DNA of 64,000 nucleotides from Sva-07 sp963774765. GTDB lineage: Bacteria; Actinomycetota; Acidimicrobiia; Acidimicrobiales; Ilumatobacteraceae. Numbering within the stretch: the stretch's first letter is position 1; each line of letters starts with the position of its first letter. The notes under the pieces were generated by a model. It did no database searches. It was given only the letters and a program-made list of their open reading frames with translations, and was not told the origin of the DNA. Below are positions 9,442 through 18,175 of this stretch, one piece after another. The translations under genes and the position numbers were made by a program. Location of the stretch: assembly GCA_963774765.1 (NCBI GenBank), contig CAVZGP010000012.1, positions 62,001 to 126,000 on the forward strand, read 5' to 3'.

Positions 9442-9911
9442 TCACGCGCCTTCGAGGACCAAGTTGAACAGAGCGACGTCAGTGAGGGCACCGCGGCCGA
9501 CGTCCCTCGTGTGCTGGTTTCGACGTGGTCGAGGAACCCGGCTGCGTGCAGCCGGTTCACGGACACCGGGTTTGTCGTAGCGGTCGACATCGTCTTGTTC
9601 GACAGGACACGATGCACGACGAGCGCTTCGTCCCTGTTCAACCCGGTGTCAGCGAAACTGCGCCGCCCGACAGCTGCAGCGGCCGTGTCGTCGACAGGTG
9701 CGGCGCACACTGCGACATGGGTGGAACCGACCCAGGCGACACGCTGCCCGGCCTGGTCGAGCACGTCAGCGAGCGCCTCGACAGCGGGCACCGTTCTTTC
9801 GCGAGTCCAACTAAGCGTCAACGCCAACGCATCCACCGCGACCAGACGACCGTTGCGCGCCAAGAAGCACTCGCTGCTGTTGGGGGGCCGTTTTGGACGT
9901 GGAACTGACAC
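9442..9911 (-). CDS. small hypothetical protein, frameshifted near C-terminus
   Basis: The frame from 9911 reads naturally (NGRLVAVDALALTLSW, AGQRVAWVGSTHVAVCAAP) until LDHVETSTR, after which it turns into low-quality sequence. Moving one base at the CCC run at 9504-9506 gives DVGRGALTDVALFNLVLEGA and a stop at 9442, which is a far more natural ending. The restored product is about 156 residues. The early beta-strand with an Asp followed by a helix could suit a nuclease-like Rossmann fold, but no conserved motif set is visible. It is divergent from the recombinase at 10016, with about 100 bases between them. Confidence 0.45.
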
Positions 9912-10015
9912 GCAACATGGCGATCACGCACACGATTCAGTAGCGGTGCTCGTCCGGGCCAGCAGCGGGCCACCCTCGTTTGACGCAACGGGCACGGACC
10001 ACACCGTGACCTTGC

Positions 10016-11116
10016 GTGAACGACAACAAGCACGCAACTACGGCGACCGCCGCGCTGAGTGTCGAGGCGCTCGATCCCCGGTTCCGCGGTGAGCTTGTCA
10101 ACGACCCGCAAGGACACCTCCTCGAAACCTGGCTACAGAACCAGGACGACTACCAACCCTTGAAGGCCAGCGTCGTCGACGCACCTCTCGCTGACACCAC
10201 CCGAGCCTCCTACACCAGCGACGTCAACGCCTTCCACCAGTGGTGCGCCACTCACGGCTGCGGCACGCCCGCCGCATGCGACCCCCGCACACTTCAGCGG
10301 CTCGTCGAAGCATGGCTTGTCGAACGGGCCGAGACAAGTGCGCCGAGAACACTGGACCTCGTTCGTTGTGCGCTGCGATGGTGGGCCAACCAGCACGACC
10401 TCGACAACCCTGTCAGCGCCCGCGCGCAGCAAATCAGGGGACGTAAACCCGGCCGCGGAAAATCGACACCGGTCACCGACAACGAACTCGACAGGGTCCT
10501 CGACGTGCTCCACGATCAGCAGATCACATTCACCAAAGGCCCGCCAGCAACCTGGGCGGCATGGCATCTCCGGACGCTCGCGATGGTCACCATCACCGTC
10601 ACCGGCTCGTTGCGGGCAGGGTCAGAGATCCAATGGTTCACCGACGACTCCGTCACGCACGTCGACACAGATGGCATCGTGGTCAGGGTCGCCAAGACGA
10701 AACAGAACCCTCAAGGGCGAGAGGTCAAACTGTGGTTTCGAGGCGACCGGCTGTGCCCTGTGACCGCGCTCACCAACTGGTTGCGGTGCTGCAACGACAA
10801 CAACTGGAAACGGCCTGGCGGTGCACTCCTGCCCGCAGTACAAACCGACCGTCACAACCCTCTCGCGCCGCTCAGTCGAGGTCACGACACCAGCAAGACG
10901 TGGCCACGGGTCCGCGAAGCAGCCGGACTCGACCGGTCGAGGCGCCTCCACGGCCTTCGAGCAACAGCACCCACCAACGCGGCCGCCGCCGGATGGGACC
11001 ACACCGCGCTGCGCGACCTCGGCGGATGGAAACATCTGGACAGCGCAGCCGGCTACGTCCACGGCGTCAACAGCGCGCTCACCGCTGACATATTCGACAC
11101 CACAGGTCGCCGCTGA
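10016..11116 (+). CDS. tyrosine recombinase, first of an overlapping pair
   Basis: This 366-residue protein starts at GTG 10016. Residues 58-135 look like an N-terminal core-binding domain (TTRASYTSDVNAFHQWC). The catalytic set is Arg200 (TGSLRAGSE), His312 and Arg315 (HGLRA), Trp338/His340 (GGWKH) and Tyr347 (AAGYVHG). It should therefore be active. Its stop codon TGA overlaps the ATG of the next recombinase by one base (TGATG), so translation of the two is coupled and they probably work together. Such tandem recombinases are known from Tn554-like and recombinase-in-trio elements, but only two genes are present in this operon. Confidence 0.92.
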   Translation: MNDNKHATTATAALSVEALDPRFRGELVNDPQGHLLETWLQNQDDYQPLKASVVDAPLADTTRASYTSDVNAFHQWCATHGCGTPAACDPRTLQRLVEAWLVERAETSAPRTLDLVRCALRWWANQHDLDNPVSARAQQIRGRKPGRGKSTPVTDNELDRVLDVLHDQQITFTKGPPATWAAWHLRTLAMVTITVTGSLRAGSEIQWFTDDSVTHVDTDGIVVRVAKTKQNPQGREVKLWFRGDRLCPVTALTNWLRCCNDNNWKRPGGALLPAVQTDRHNPLAPLSRGHDTSKTWPRVREAAGLDRSRRLHGLRATAPTNAAAAGWDHTALRDLGGWKHLDSAAGYVHGVNSALTADIFDTTGRR

Positions 11117-12771
11117 TGGCACGACGCACGCGCAGCCAACGATTCCAACACGTAGCGAACGACGAAGCCGGCGGCGACATCCTCGCCGACATCATCGGCG
11201 CCGCCGAAAGCGAGGGCCGCAGCCCCCAGTCGGACAGCTACCTGGCCACAATCAGCTTGTATGGCAAACGGTTCACCAACTGGCTCGACTCGATCGGCGG
11301 AAGCCTCAACGAACTTGCCGCCGTCGCCCCACGTGACGCACACAACAACCCGATCATGTCGTCGTACGTCATCCTCCGCTACACCGACCACGTCTCGAAC
11401 ACGTCGCCGACAATCAAACAGCGAAGCCTCGGCGATCACGTCAGCGGCCTGCGGGCATGGCTGAAAACGCAAGGCTGGTCGACCGTCAACATCGAACGAG
11501 GCACGCCGGGCGGCAAACGGATCACGAACCGGTGGCGGAACCACCAACACAACGAAGCTGACATCGTGCGCCGGGCACGCCCCGTCGGTGTCGACGACCT
11601 TGCCGTCTTCGTCCAAACATTGGACGACAACCCGATGTGTTGGACGGAACTCATGGTCGAAGCGATGCGCACCTGGCTGCTCGTCGTCTGGGCAGCATCA
11701 CTTCGGGGAGGTGAAGCTGTCTACGAACTGAAATGGGGATGGTTTCACGACACCGGCGGCCGCCTCGAGCTGCGACTGCCTGGCGGGCGTGTCCTGAAAC
11801 ATCAGAACGACGCGCACACGCTTGTCATCCCCGCGTATCCGACGAACAGCAAACTGTGCGCCGTCACACAGCTTCGAACTTGGAGAGAACTCTGCGAACG
11901 TCACGGCGTTCGCACAGACGACGACGCACTCGTCCTGCCTGCCATCAGGGCCCAATGTGCAGGCACGAACAGCGCCCTCATGGAACAAGCAATCTTCGAC
12001 CGGTTCGCCGGACGCGACTTCGACGACAACCCGATCGAACACGCCGTTGAAACGGCGGCAGCGGCCGGCGCAACCGGTGACGACCTGCGAACAGTTCGCG
12101 CTGACGCCGAGAAGCGGCACTACCAGATCTGGAAGAAACGTTGGCTGACCTTGTGTCGGCACGCCGGGTGGGAGTCGCGTCACCAGTTCGAGTCAGTCGG
12201 CACACACGGCAACCGGCGCGGCAGCGCCCAAACCGCACGAAACGGCGGCGCCGACATCATCGTCATCTCACAACGACTTCGACATGGAACAACTCGAACG
12301 ACCGGTGTCTACCTCGACCGACAACTCCAAGACACGCGGAGCCTGTTCACACCTGCCGGTGGCGACATCAACAGCGCCACGGTCAACGACTTCGATGACG
12401 TGTTGAACATAGACGTCGAAGGTGGCGGCAACGGGTGCGGCATCAGCTTCAACGGGACCAGATGCGCACGACAGCCGATCGGGCACGCTGTGGTCGACGG
12501 TCAAGATGTCGCCGTGTGCGCCGCCCACCGGCAGCGTCTCCTATGTGGCGTTGCCGGTGACCAGCTTCGAGCACCGATCAGAAAGCATCATGTCGGCGGC
12601 CCCTGCCAGATCACCCACAACGGGCACACATGCGGACGCACCTTCGGACACCACATCACCATCGACGGCGAACCGACCGCAGCATGCTCCGCGCATGCCG
12701 CACGCGCACGTCGAGGTGCCACCGGCGACAGGCTGACGGCACCCATCCGCGAGCCGCGCTCACGCATGTGA
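11116..12771 (+). CDS. tyrosine recombinase with duplicated Cys/His repeat tail
   Basis: The 551-residue protein has a recombinase core with Arg197 (ASLRGGE), His364 and Arg367 (HGNRRG), His390 (LRHGTT) and Tyr399 (GVYLD). It overlaps the upstream recombinase by one base. Its unusual part is the last 115 residues, which hold two copies of a Cys/His unit with the same spacing, C-x8-C-x6-H-x10-C-x2-H. Copy one uses Cys441, Cys450, His457, Cys468 and His471; copy two uses Cys497, Cys506, His513, Cys524 and His527. Each copy ends in a similar DxLxAPIR segment. The spacing suggests metal binding, possibly zinc, and a DNA or partner-binding role. That is an inference; I do not know this tail from a described family. 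Confidence 0.9.
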   Translation: MARRTRSQRFQHVANDEAGGDILADIIGAAESEGRSPQSDSYLATISLYGKRFTNWLDSIGGSLNELAAVAPRDAHNNPIMSSYVILRYTDHVSNTSPTIKQRSLGDHVSGLRAWLKTQGWSTVNIERGTPGGKRITNRWRNHQHNEADIVRRARPVGVDDLAVFVQTLDDNPMCWTELMVEAMRTWLLVVWAASLRGGEAVYELKWGWFHDTGGRLELRLPGGRVLKHQNDAHTLVIPAYPTNSKLCAVTQLRTWRELCERHGVRTDDDALVLPAIRAQCAGTNSALMEQAIFDRFAGRDFDDNPIEHAVETAAAAGATGDDLRTVRADAEKRHYQIWKKRWLTLCRHAGWESRHQFESVGTHGNRRGSAQTARNGGADIIVISQRLRHGTTRTTGVYLDRQLQDTRSLFTPAGGDINSATVNDFDDVLNIDVEGGGNGCGISFNGTRCARQPIGHAVVDGQDVAVCAAHRQRLLCGVAGDQLRAPIRKHHVGGPCQITHNGHTCGRTFGHHITIDGEPTAACSAHAARARRGATGDRLTAPIREPRSRM

Positions 12772-12877
12772 GCTGCCCGGTACTCACCATGTGCAGCGAG
12801 TTACTGTTCCGCCATCTCGACAGCGCCCCGAGTACGCGGGCCGACATCGTTCGTCGACAGAACGGTCGTCGTGTTCC

Positions 12878-13030
12878 ATGACAACCGACAGTCCTCGCCA
12901 CCCCACCCAGCGCAAACGCGGGTCGGCTCGTCCCAGCAAACGCCAACCAGGAAGAGAGAACAGAGGGCGACGCGACGGCGTCGACCGGCAGACACCTCAC
13001 ACCGCAGCGAACGCCTGTGCGCAAAGGTAA
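12878..13030 (+). CDS. possible small basic protein (50 aa)
   Basis: An ATG at 12878 opens a 50-residue frame rich in Arg, Gln and Pro (HPTQRKRGSARPSKRQPGRE) downstream of the recombinase pair on the same strand. It stops six bases before the convergent Abi gene ends. No ribosome binding site is obvious. It may be a small DNA-binding protein or may not be coding at all. Confidence 0.22.
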   Translation: MTTDSPRHPTQRKRGSARPSKRQPGRENRGRRDGVDRQTPHTAANACAQR

Positions 13031-13035
13031 GGCGG

Positions 13036-13989
13036 TCACTTCCAGGTCGGGTTCTCGGTCCACTTCTCGGGCGCGCCGAGCGCACGGAAACTGACGCCGT
13101 TCCCTTCTGGCAACGTGATGAGGTGCAACGCGACACGTTCCGGCCACGTTGTCCCCGGGTCGATTTGCCGCGCGAAGTAGGCGATGATCAGCAACGCCAT
13201 GTAGGTCCGGCTCAAGTAGTGCTCATCTTCGAGAACGCCGGCGAACCACGCCGTCTCCGGGCCCTTTGGCTTAGTAGGCTTGTCGGTCAGTTCGCGGTTC
13301 CATAGACGATCATGATGAGCAGAGATGTTCCGCACCAGGCAGATGGTGCGTACCCACGAGACAACATCTACACCGCGTCTTAAGCCGAACTCTTGGGCGA
13401 CAGCGACTTGCGTCTTCTTGCCCAGTTGGGCGAGAAGCTTGGATACGTCACCGAAGTCCATGACGTCGATTGCGATCCAGATCGGGAGGGGCGTCCCGTA
13501 CTTCTGTACGAACGCCGCGATGGCGACGTCAGCTCTTCGTCGAATCTTGTCATCGTGGTTGTTGCACCAGTCGCGGTGTGGCGAGTTCCGACCCGCCGGA
13601 GCCTGCAGGTTTCGCTGGTCATGCCACCGGCCGCTGTGGTGAGCGAACGGGTCGAGCTGGCCCAACGTGTAGGCAACAGCAACCTTGACGCACCGCTCGA
13701 TGGTTTCGAGCGCCTCGAGGCACAGCAGGCGGAGGTGCCGGTCGAAACGGTACAAGTCGACCATTTGCTCGAATGACGCTCCGGACACGAACTGGTCGAG
13801 CCGAGGTTGTTCGCTCGCTTCGCCAGCGAACTCCCGCATCGGATACAGGTATCCGCCGAGCGTGTAGTAGCCGACCGCCCGAAGCATGTGAAGAGCCGCG
13901 TCCCGGTCGGCAACAGCGAGGCCTCGCTGTTGCAAGAGCGTCAGCTGGTCGTCGAAGGTGAGGAACGGCTTTGCGTACGTACCCGCCAT
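13036..13989 (-). CDS. Abi_2 (AbiD/AbiF-like) abortive infection protein
   Basis: I start this at ATG 13989 (MAGTYAKPFLTFDDQ), which opens directly into the conserved N-terminus; the frame is open further upstream without family signal. The 317-residue product shows the Abi_2 signatures: LLQQRGL, AVGYYTLGGYLYPM, FDRHLRLLCLEALETIE and RNISAHHDRLWNREL. The last motif matches the R-x4-6-H arrangement of HEPN ribonucleases. Family members stop phage growth by shutting down the infected host, most likely by cutting RNA. It lies downstream of the restriction-like operon but behind a terminator, so it probably has its own promoter in the 14.0-14.2 kb gap. Confidence 0.85.
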   Translation of the reverse strand: MAGTYAKPFLTFDDQLTLLQQRGLAVADRDAALHMLRAVGYYTLGGYLYPMREFAGEASEQPRLDQFVSGASFEQMVDLYRFDRHLRLLCLEALETIERCVKVAVAYTLGQLDPFAHHSGRWHDQRNLQAPAGRNSPHRDWCNNHDDKIRRRADVAIAAFVQKYGTPLPIWIAIDVMDFGDVSKLLAQLGKKTQVAVAQEFGLRRGVDVVSWVRTICLVRNISAHHDRLWNRELTDKPTKPKGPETAWFAGVLEDEHYLSRTYMALLIIAYFARQIDPGTTWPERVALHLITLPEGNGVSFRALGAPEKWTENPTWK

Positions 13990-14004
13990 CACACGCAGAC
14001 CCGG

Positions 14005-14051
14005 AAAACAGAAAACCCGCCCGTGGTCCAAGAGGATCCAGAGGGGCGGGT
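14005..14051 (-). terminator. intrinsic terminator of the restriction-like operon
   Basis: On the minus strand ACCCGCCC (14051-14044) pairs perfectly with GGGCGGGT (14022-14015) and is followed by TTTTCTGTTTTCC. This is a rho-independent terminator. It lies between the stop of the 299-residue gene (14204) and the Abi_2 start (13989), which separates the two transcription units. Confidence 0.75.
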
Positions 14052-14203
14052 CGGATTGCCCGTCACTGTACATGCGTGCGACGGAAAGTCAAGGCACGCC
14101 GGCTCGAGCGTGTTGGCCGCAACCCGGGAGCGGCCAATACAGCGACACCCGCTTCCCGGCTCTGCGCCGCTGTACCACCGCTGCCCTGGGGTGCGACTCT
14201 GCG

Positions 14204-15103
14204 TCACGTCCGGTCCTCTTTCCGGCGGACGAGTTCGAAGCAGAGATTGATGGTGGCGAGATACCAGTAGAAGACCCAGTCCAGGAAGGCATCGTCGTAG
14301 TCGGTTTTCTGATCGAGTTTCCTGTGGCGGATGTCGTAGTTGTTCGCGATGTCGAACAGCGCACCCTCGTCCTTGCTGAGAAGCGCGTCCTGGAGCAATC
14401 GACGGTGTGACTCGAGTACTCGGGCGAGCGAGAAGACTGCGGTCCGGCGTGACTCCCGGGTTGCGTTGCGGGCGCGGAACATGGCGATCGCGTGAACGAC
14501 GTCGTCGTCGGCGTTTTCAACGAGCGCCTGCGCCATCAGCTGCTCTAAACCCGTGGGGCTGGACACCACGATCCGACCTTCGTCGTCACCGTCGTCGGCG
14601 ACCCGAAGCCCGAACCCGGAAGCGTCGAGGATTTCGTTCATCTTCCAGCGGTAGACAGCCTGTCCTGATCGCACCGAGAACTTGGTCGGGTGCGTACCGC
14701 ATCCCATGTAGTCGTGGAACCATGACCCGGTCGGCCGGGCTGCAAGGTCGTGGTGGATCTCGATGATGTCGCAGACGTCGTCGAGCGACCACTCGCTTGG
14801 ACGCCATGGGGTGGCGAGGTGGCCCTTTCCGAGACGCTCGTCGAGAACGTCGTTGATGGTGACACCGGTGTCGCCGTTCCCGTCGACGCATTCGTATCCG
14901 AGCTGCTGGGCAAACCAGTGCATCCCGCCGAACTCGGAGATCTGCCGCTGGATACGTCGTGCCAGTGAGTCCAGATCCGGTTCGACCGGAGCCGTCGAAT
15001 GCGATGGTTGCCTCTGGGACCAGTGAGGTTTCGGCTTCGACGCCTGAGGCAGGTCGGGTAGCGCCTCCAGAAGAGCTTCCAACCACTCGGTTTCCGCGCC
15101 CAT
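14204..15103 (-). CDS. hypothetical protein, last gene of the restriction-like operon
   Basis: The ATG at 15103 overlaps the stop of the 89-residue gene (TGATG), so this 299-residue protein is translated together with it. Its middle holds a compact, well-ordered block (SWFHDYMGCGTHPTKFSVRSGQAVYRWKMNEILDASGFGLRVADD). The C-terminus is helical and contains FDIANNYDIRHR followed by DAFLDWVFYWYLATINLCFELVRR. The RHR element in a helical bundle recalls HEPN-type or abortive-infection proteins, but the spacing is not the classical R-x4-6-H, so I do not assign a family. As the last gene of a tightly coupled methylase-helicase operon it is a candidate effector or regulator. Confidence 0.8.
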   Translation of the reverse strand: MGAETEWLEALLEALPDLPQASKPKPHWSQRQPSHSTAPVEPDLDSLARRIQRQISEFGGMHWFAQQLGYECVDGNGDTGVTINDVLDERLGKGHLATPWRPSEWSLDDVCDIIEIHHDLAARPTGSWFHDYMGCGTHPTKFSVRSGQAVYRWKMNEILDASGFGLRVADDGDDEGRIVVSSPTGLEQLMAQALVENADDDVVHAIAMFRARNATRESRRTAVFSLARVLESHRRLLQDALLSKDEGALFDIANNYDIRHRKLDQKTDYDDAFLDWVFYWYLATINLCFELVRRKEDRT

Positions 15104-15372
15104 CAGAACGGCTCCTCATCGCTGGCAGTGAGGTAGTTGGATGAGTTCGACCGTCTCACGTTCTCGAACTCCTCTGAAGGTGCGTCCGTCGTGAACGCCT
15201 GCTGCAGGAGAAGTGTCACCTCGTTCCGCCAGCTGGGCGTCTCACCGTCGAGTTCGGCGTTGCCTATCAAGCGTCGCATCTCCTCAGCTACGAGGTGAGG
15301 CGCCCATGCCAGCGTGAAGTCAGCGTTGCTGCGGAACTGTTCGACGCGCTTGGTCTGACGAGTAGCGCTCAT
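15103..15372 (-). CDS. small conserved-looking protein (89 aa) of the operon
   Basis: The start ATG at 15372 overlaps the stop of the helicase gene (ATGA), and the stop overlaps the start of the 299-residue gene (TGATG). The product is soluble and charged (QTKRVEQFRSNADFTLAWAPHLVAEEMRRLI, then PSWRNEVTLLLQQAFTTDAPSEEFE). It has no membrane segment or known motif. Its place between two coupled genes argues that it is a real subunit or small accessory factor. The longer reading of the frame up to 15447 is Arg-rich and is only a shadow of the helicase gene. Confidence 0.7.
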   Translation of the reverse strand: MSATRQTKRVEQFRSNADFTLAWAPHLVAEEMRRLIGNAELDGETPSWRNEVTLLLQQAFTTDAPSEEFENVRRSNSSNYLTASDEEPF

Positions 15373-18175
15373 GCCGATACACCTTCGTCCGACAGGACTG
15401 CCAGCTCCTCGAGGGAGCCGGACCCGTATCCGGTGTCTGCAGTCCAAAACGTCCAGCCGTCGGTGACCACACCGGCGGTGGCTGCGACAGCGGCATCTTC
15501 GGGGCTGACGTGGCGAATCCCGTCAACGGCGATGCCATAGTCTGCGGTGACGGTTGCGGCCACTTCGCCACCGTCGTGGTGGCCTGTGAGGACGTCGCCG
15601 GGCTGCAGGATGTCTTCGGTGATGAGGCGTGCGAACCGTTCGTCGCGGTCCTCAACGTCCAACCGCCGATGGTTCGAGCCTCCTCACCCTGTTCGCCGTA
15701 GTGGAGTGACGGTTCCTCGAAAGTGCGGAACTTCCAGACGGCGTCGTTCATCTTCGAGTCGTTGAACACCTTGCAGTTGACGAGCTGCTCAAAGTCCTTC
15801 AACGTGAGCCCGGTCACCTTCTCGAACAGTTCCGGTTCGACCTGCTCGATGATGTCCTTGATGGCCTTCTCACGGTCATCGGTCAGGTACATGAACGCCG
15901 GGATGCGCGTCACGAACCGTTGCAAACGCTTCTTCAGGTTGTCCCGCTTCTTGGTTGCGTCGTCCTTGCGCTTCTTCTCGTCTTTCGTCAGAGGCTCCTT
16001 CGCCAGCTTCTTCTCACGCAGCTCCTTGTTCGTCGAGATCATCGCGGTGAGGTCGTCGGTGATGTTGCGGAACATCTCGATTTGCTCGAACGACTCGAGC
16101 AGCTCCGAGTTGTCGAGCAGCGCTTCCATCGCTTTCAGGTCCAGTGTGAGCAGTTCGGGTGAGTTCCACCGTCGGGCGAGCATCGATGACGAGATGCCAC
16201 GGGTGAGGTAGTCGATGACGTCTTCGGCTTTGAGCTGCGCCATGCCGTAACCGTCGAAGGACAGCACGGGCAGAAACTCCATGAACTCGTCGATGGCGGC
16301 TTCGTCGTCACGTTCGGATGCGACCTCGGCGCGGAGCCGGGTGGCGTAGTCGACAATCTGCCGGAGCGCACGGTTCGGTGCGAAGTCGACGACGTAGCAG
16401 TGTTCTTTGTGGACGAGTTCGGCTTCTCCGCCGGCGACAGTGTCAACGAGCTTGGACCGCCACGGTGACTGCACTCGGAACGCCGCCTGGAAGTACGACT
16501 CCGGGCTCTTCAGTTCCCTGAGCATCAGGATCCCGGCCCACGTGGGCACGGTGACACCGGTCATCAGTTTCCCGCAGGAGAGTGTGATCGTCTTGGTCGT
16601 CTGAGGGACGTTCCCGATCTGTTCTTCGACTGGCGGGAGCGCCCTGGCACCCATGCCGACATGGCTGCCGGCGGCCACGACGACGGAGTAGTCGGTGAAG
16701 AACGTGTTGTGGCTGGCGGTCAGCAAGTCACGCATGGCGACGCAGGCATCGACGTTGGGGAGGTACCAGATGGTGTGCTGCAACGCCCGAAGCAGGTTGG
16801 TGTCCTCGTAGGGAAGCGGCGGCCGGTTCTGGCTGGAGACGTTCGCCCACAGCCCGCCGATGTCCTGGCCGCGGAGCAGGTCCAACCATTTCTGTACTTC
16901 GGTTTCGTGGATGAAGTGTGGGGTGTCGTCGAGGCGTTTCTCGGTGCGGAAGAACTCGGTGAGCGAGAACTCGGAGCTGGTTGTTGAGAGCTACTTCTCG
17001 CAGCTTGTCCGGCATCTCGTAGGTGAGGAGACGCATCTTCGGGCAGCGCCCGTACGGGTTCGGCGTCAGGGACAGCGCCAGGTCGCCTTGGCTCGTTGTT
17101 CGTCGCTGTAGGTCCAGTTGTACACCTGGTCTTCGAGGAACTCGCCTTGGGTGAGCGCCCGGAACGGCGTCCCTGACAGATACAGGTAGTGGCGGACGTC
17201 GAGGTGCGAGCACTTCCTCGAGGTTAGTCAGCGAAGTCGTCGTCGAGGTCCAGGTGTGTCGAGCGCCTTCTTCTCGGAGGTGTCGCCGACGATGTCGGGG
17301 TCTTCGTCGTCTTCCAGGTAGAGGCCGCGCGCGGCGTCACGCCACGCTCCGAAGTGGTATTCGTCGATGACGACGGCGTCCCAGTCGACGAGGTATAGTC
17401 CTTCGTTCTTCGCTTTCGGGTCACCGTTCTCGTCGGTGCCGAGCACGTCCTGGAACGACGCGAACCAGACGAGCGGGGCGGGTCGTCGAGGTCTGGGGTG
17501 GGATCGTCTTTGCCTTTGAAGCGCCAGCTGTCGAAGTCGGTGTGGCATTCGAGGTCCTCACGCCATGCGGCTCTCTACGGCTGGTTTATACGTGAGGACA
17601 AGGATCCTGGACCAGTCGAGCGTCTTGGCGAGCTGGTACGTGGTGAATGTCTTACCGAACCGCATCTTCGCGTTCCACAGGAAGTGTGGTGGGCTGTCGC
17701 CGCTGGCATGAGCGGTGAAGTAGGCCGACGTCTGCTCGACAGCCCGCTCCTGTTCGGGCCGCGGCGGGAACGACACCTTCGGCTTCAGCGACGACAGTGA
17801 TTCGCCAGCACGGACGGCGTCGATGGCGGCAGGAGCTTCATCTACGGTGCATTCGAACCATTCGGTGCGTTTGCCGTTCGGGCGGTGAGACGGTGCACCC
17901 CAGCTTTCTTCGAGCGGGCGTGGACGCATGGTCCTTGAAGGCTCCACCGTCGTCGGTGATGGCTGGTTCAACGAGGAGGACTTGTAGGGCTTCTGTCGTG
18001 GGCGTGTTCACGCCGCGGCTGGTGCGGATCTGGTGTCGGCGTCGTCTTCGTCGGTGTAGCCGACCTTGATGCGGCCGTTGCCCTCCCGTTCCCTGCCCAC
18101 GTGGTGTCGTGGTCTGGCGTGGTGTCCAGGCGTAGATCTTGGGGTGCGTGACGCTGCCGGCCAGCTGACCGTCAT
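15369..18175 (-). pseudogene. SF2 helicase with GIY-YIG-like N-terminus, many frameshifts
   Basis: Joining fragments from all three minus frames rebuilds a protein of about 930 residues. The start ATG (18175) overlaps the methylase stop and the end overlaps the 89-residue gene. Near the start, HPKIYAW and IKVGYTDEDDADTR match the core of a GIY-YIG-like (T5orf172 type) domain. Helicase motifs follow: Walker A AKMRFGKT (17671-17648), Walker B-type VVIDEYH (about 17365-17354), SGTPFRAL (about 17170), LSCGKLMTGVTVP and YFQAAFRVQSPW (about 16495-16460). The C-terminal frame ends EELAVLSDEGVSA. About ten frame changes are needed, many compensating within tens of bases, for example at runs near 15668, 17484 and 17558. 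The protein sequence is well kept between them, so sequencing indels or very recent decay are both possible. It would be the motor and perhaps nuclease subunit of a restriction system. Confidence 0.75.

Noticed and set aside
15369..18175. Programmed frameshifting in the helicase
   Set aside because: About ten shifts in both directions without common slippery sites cannot be programmed; indels or decay explain it better.
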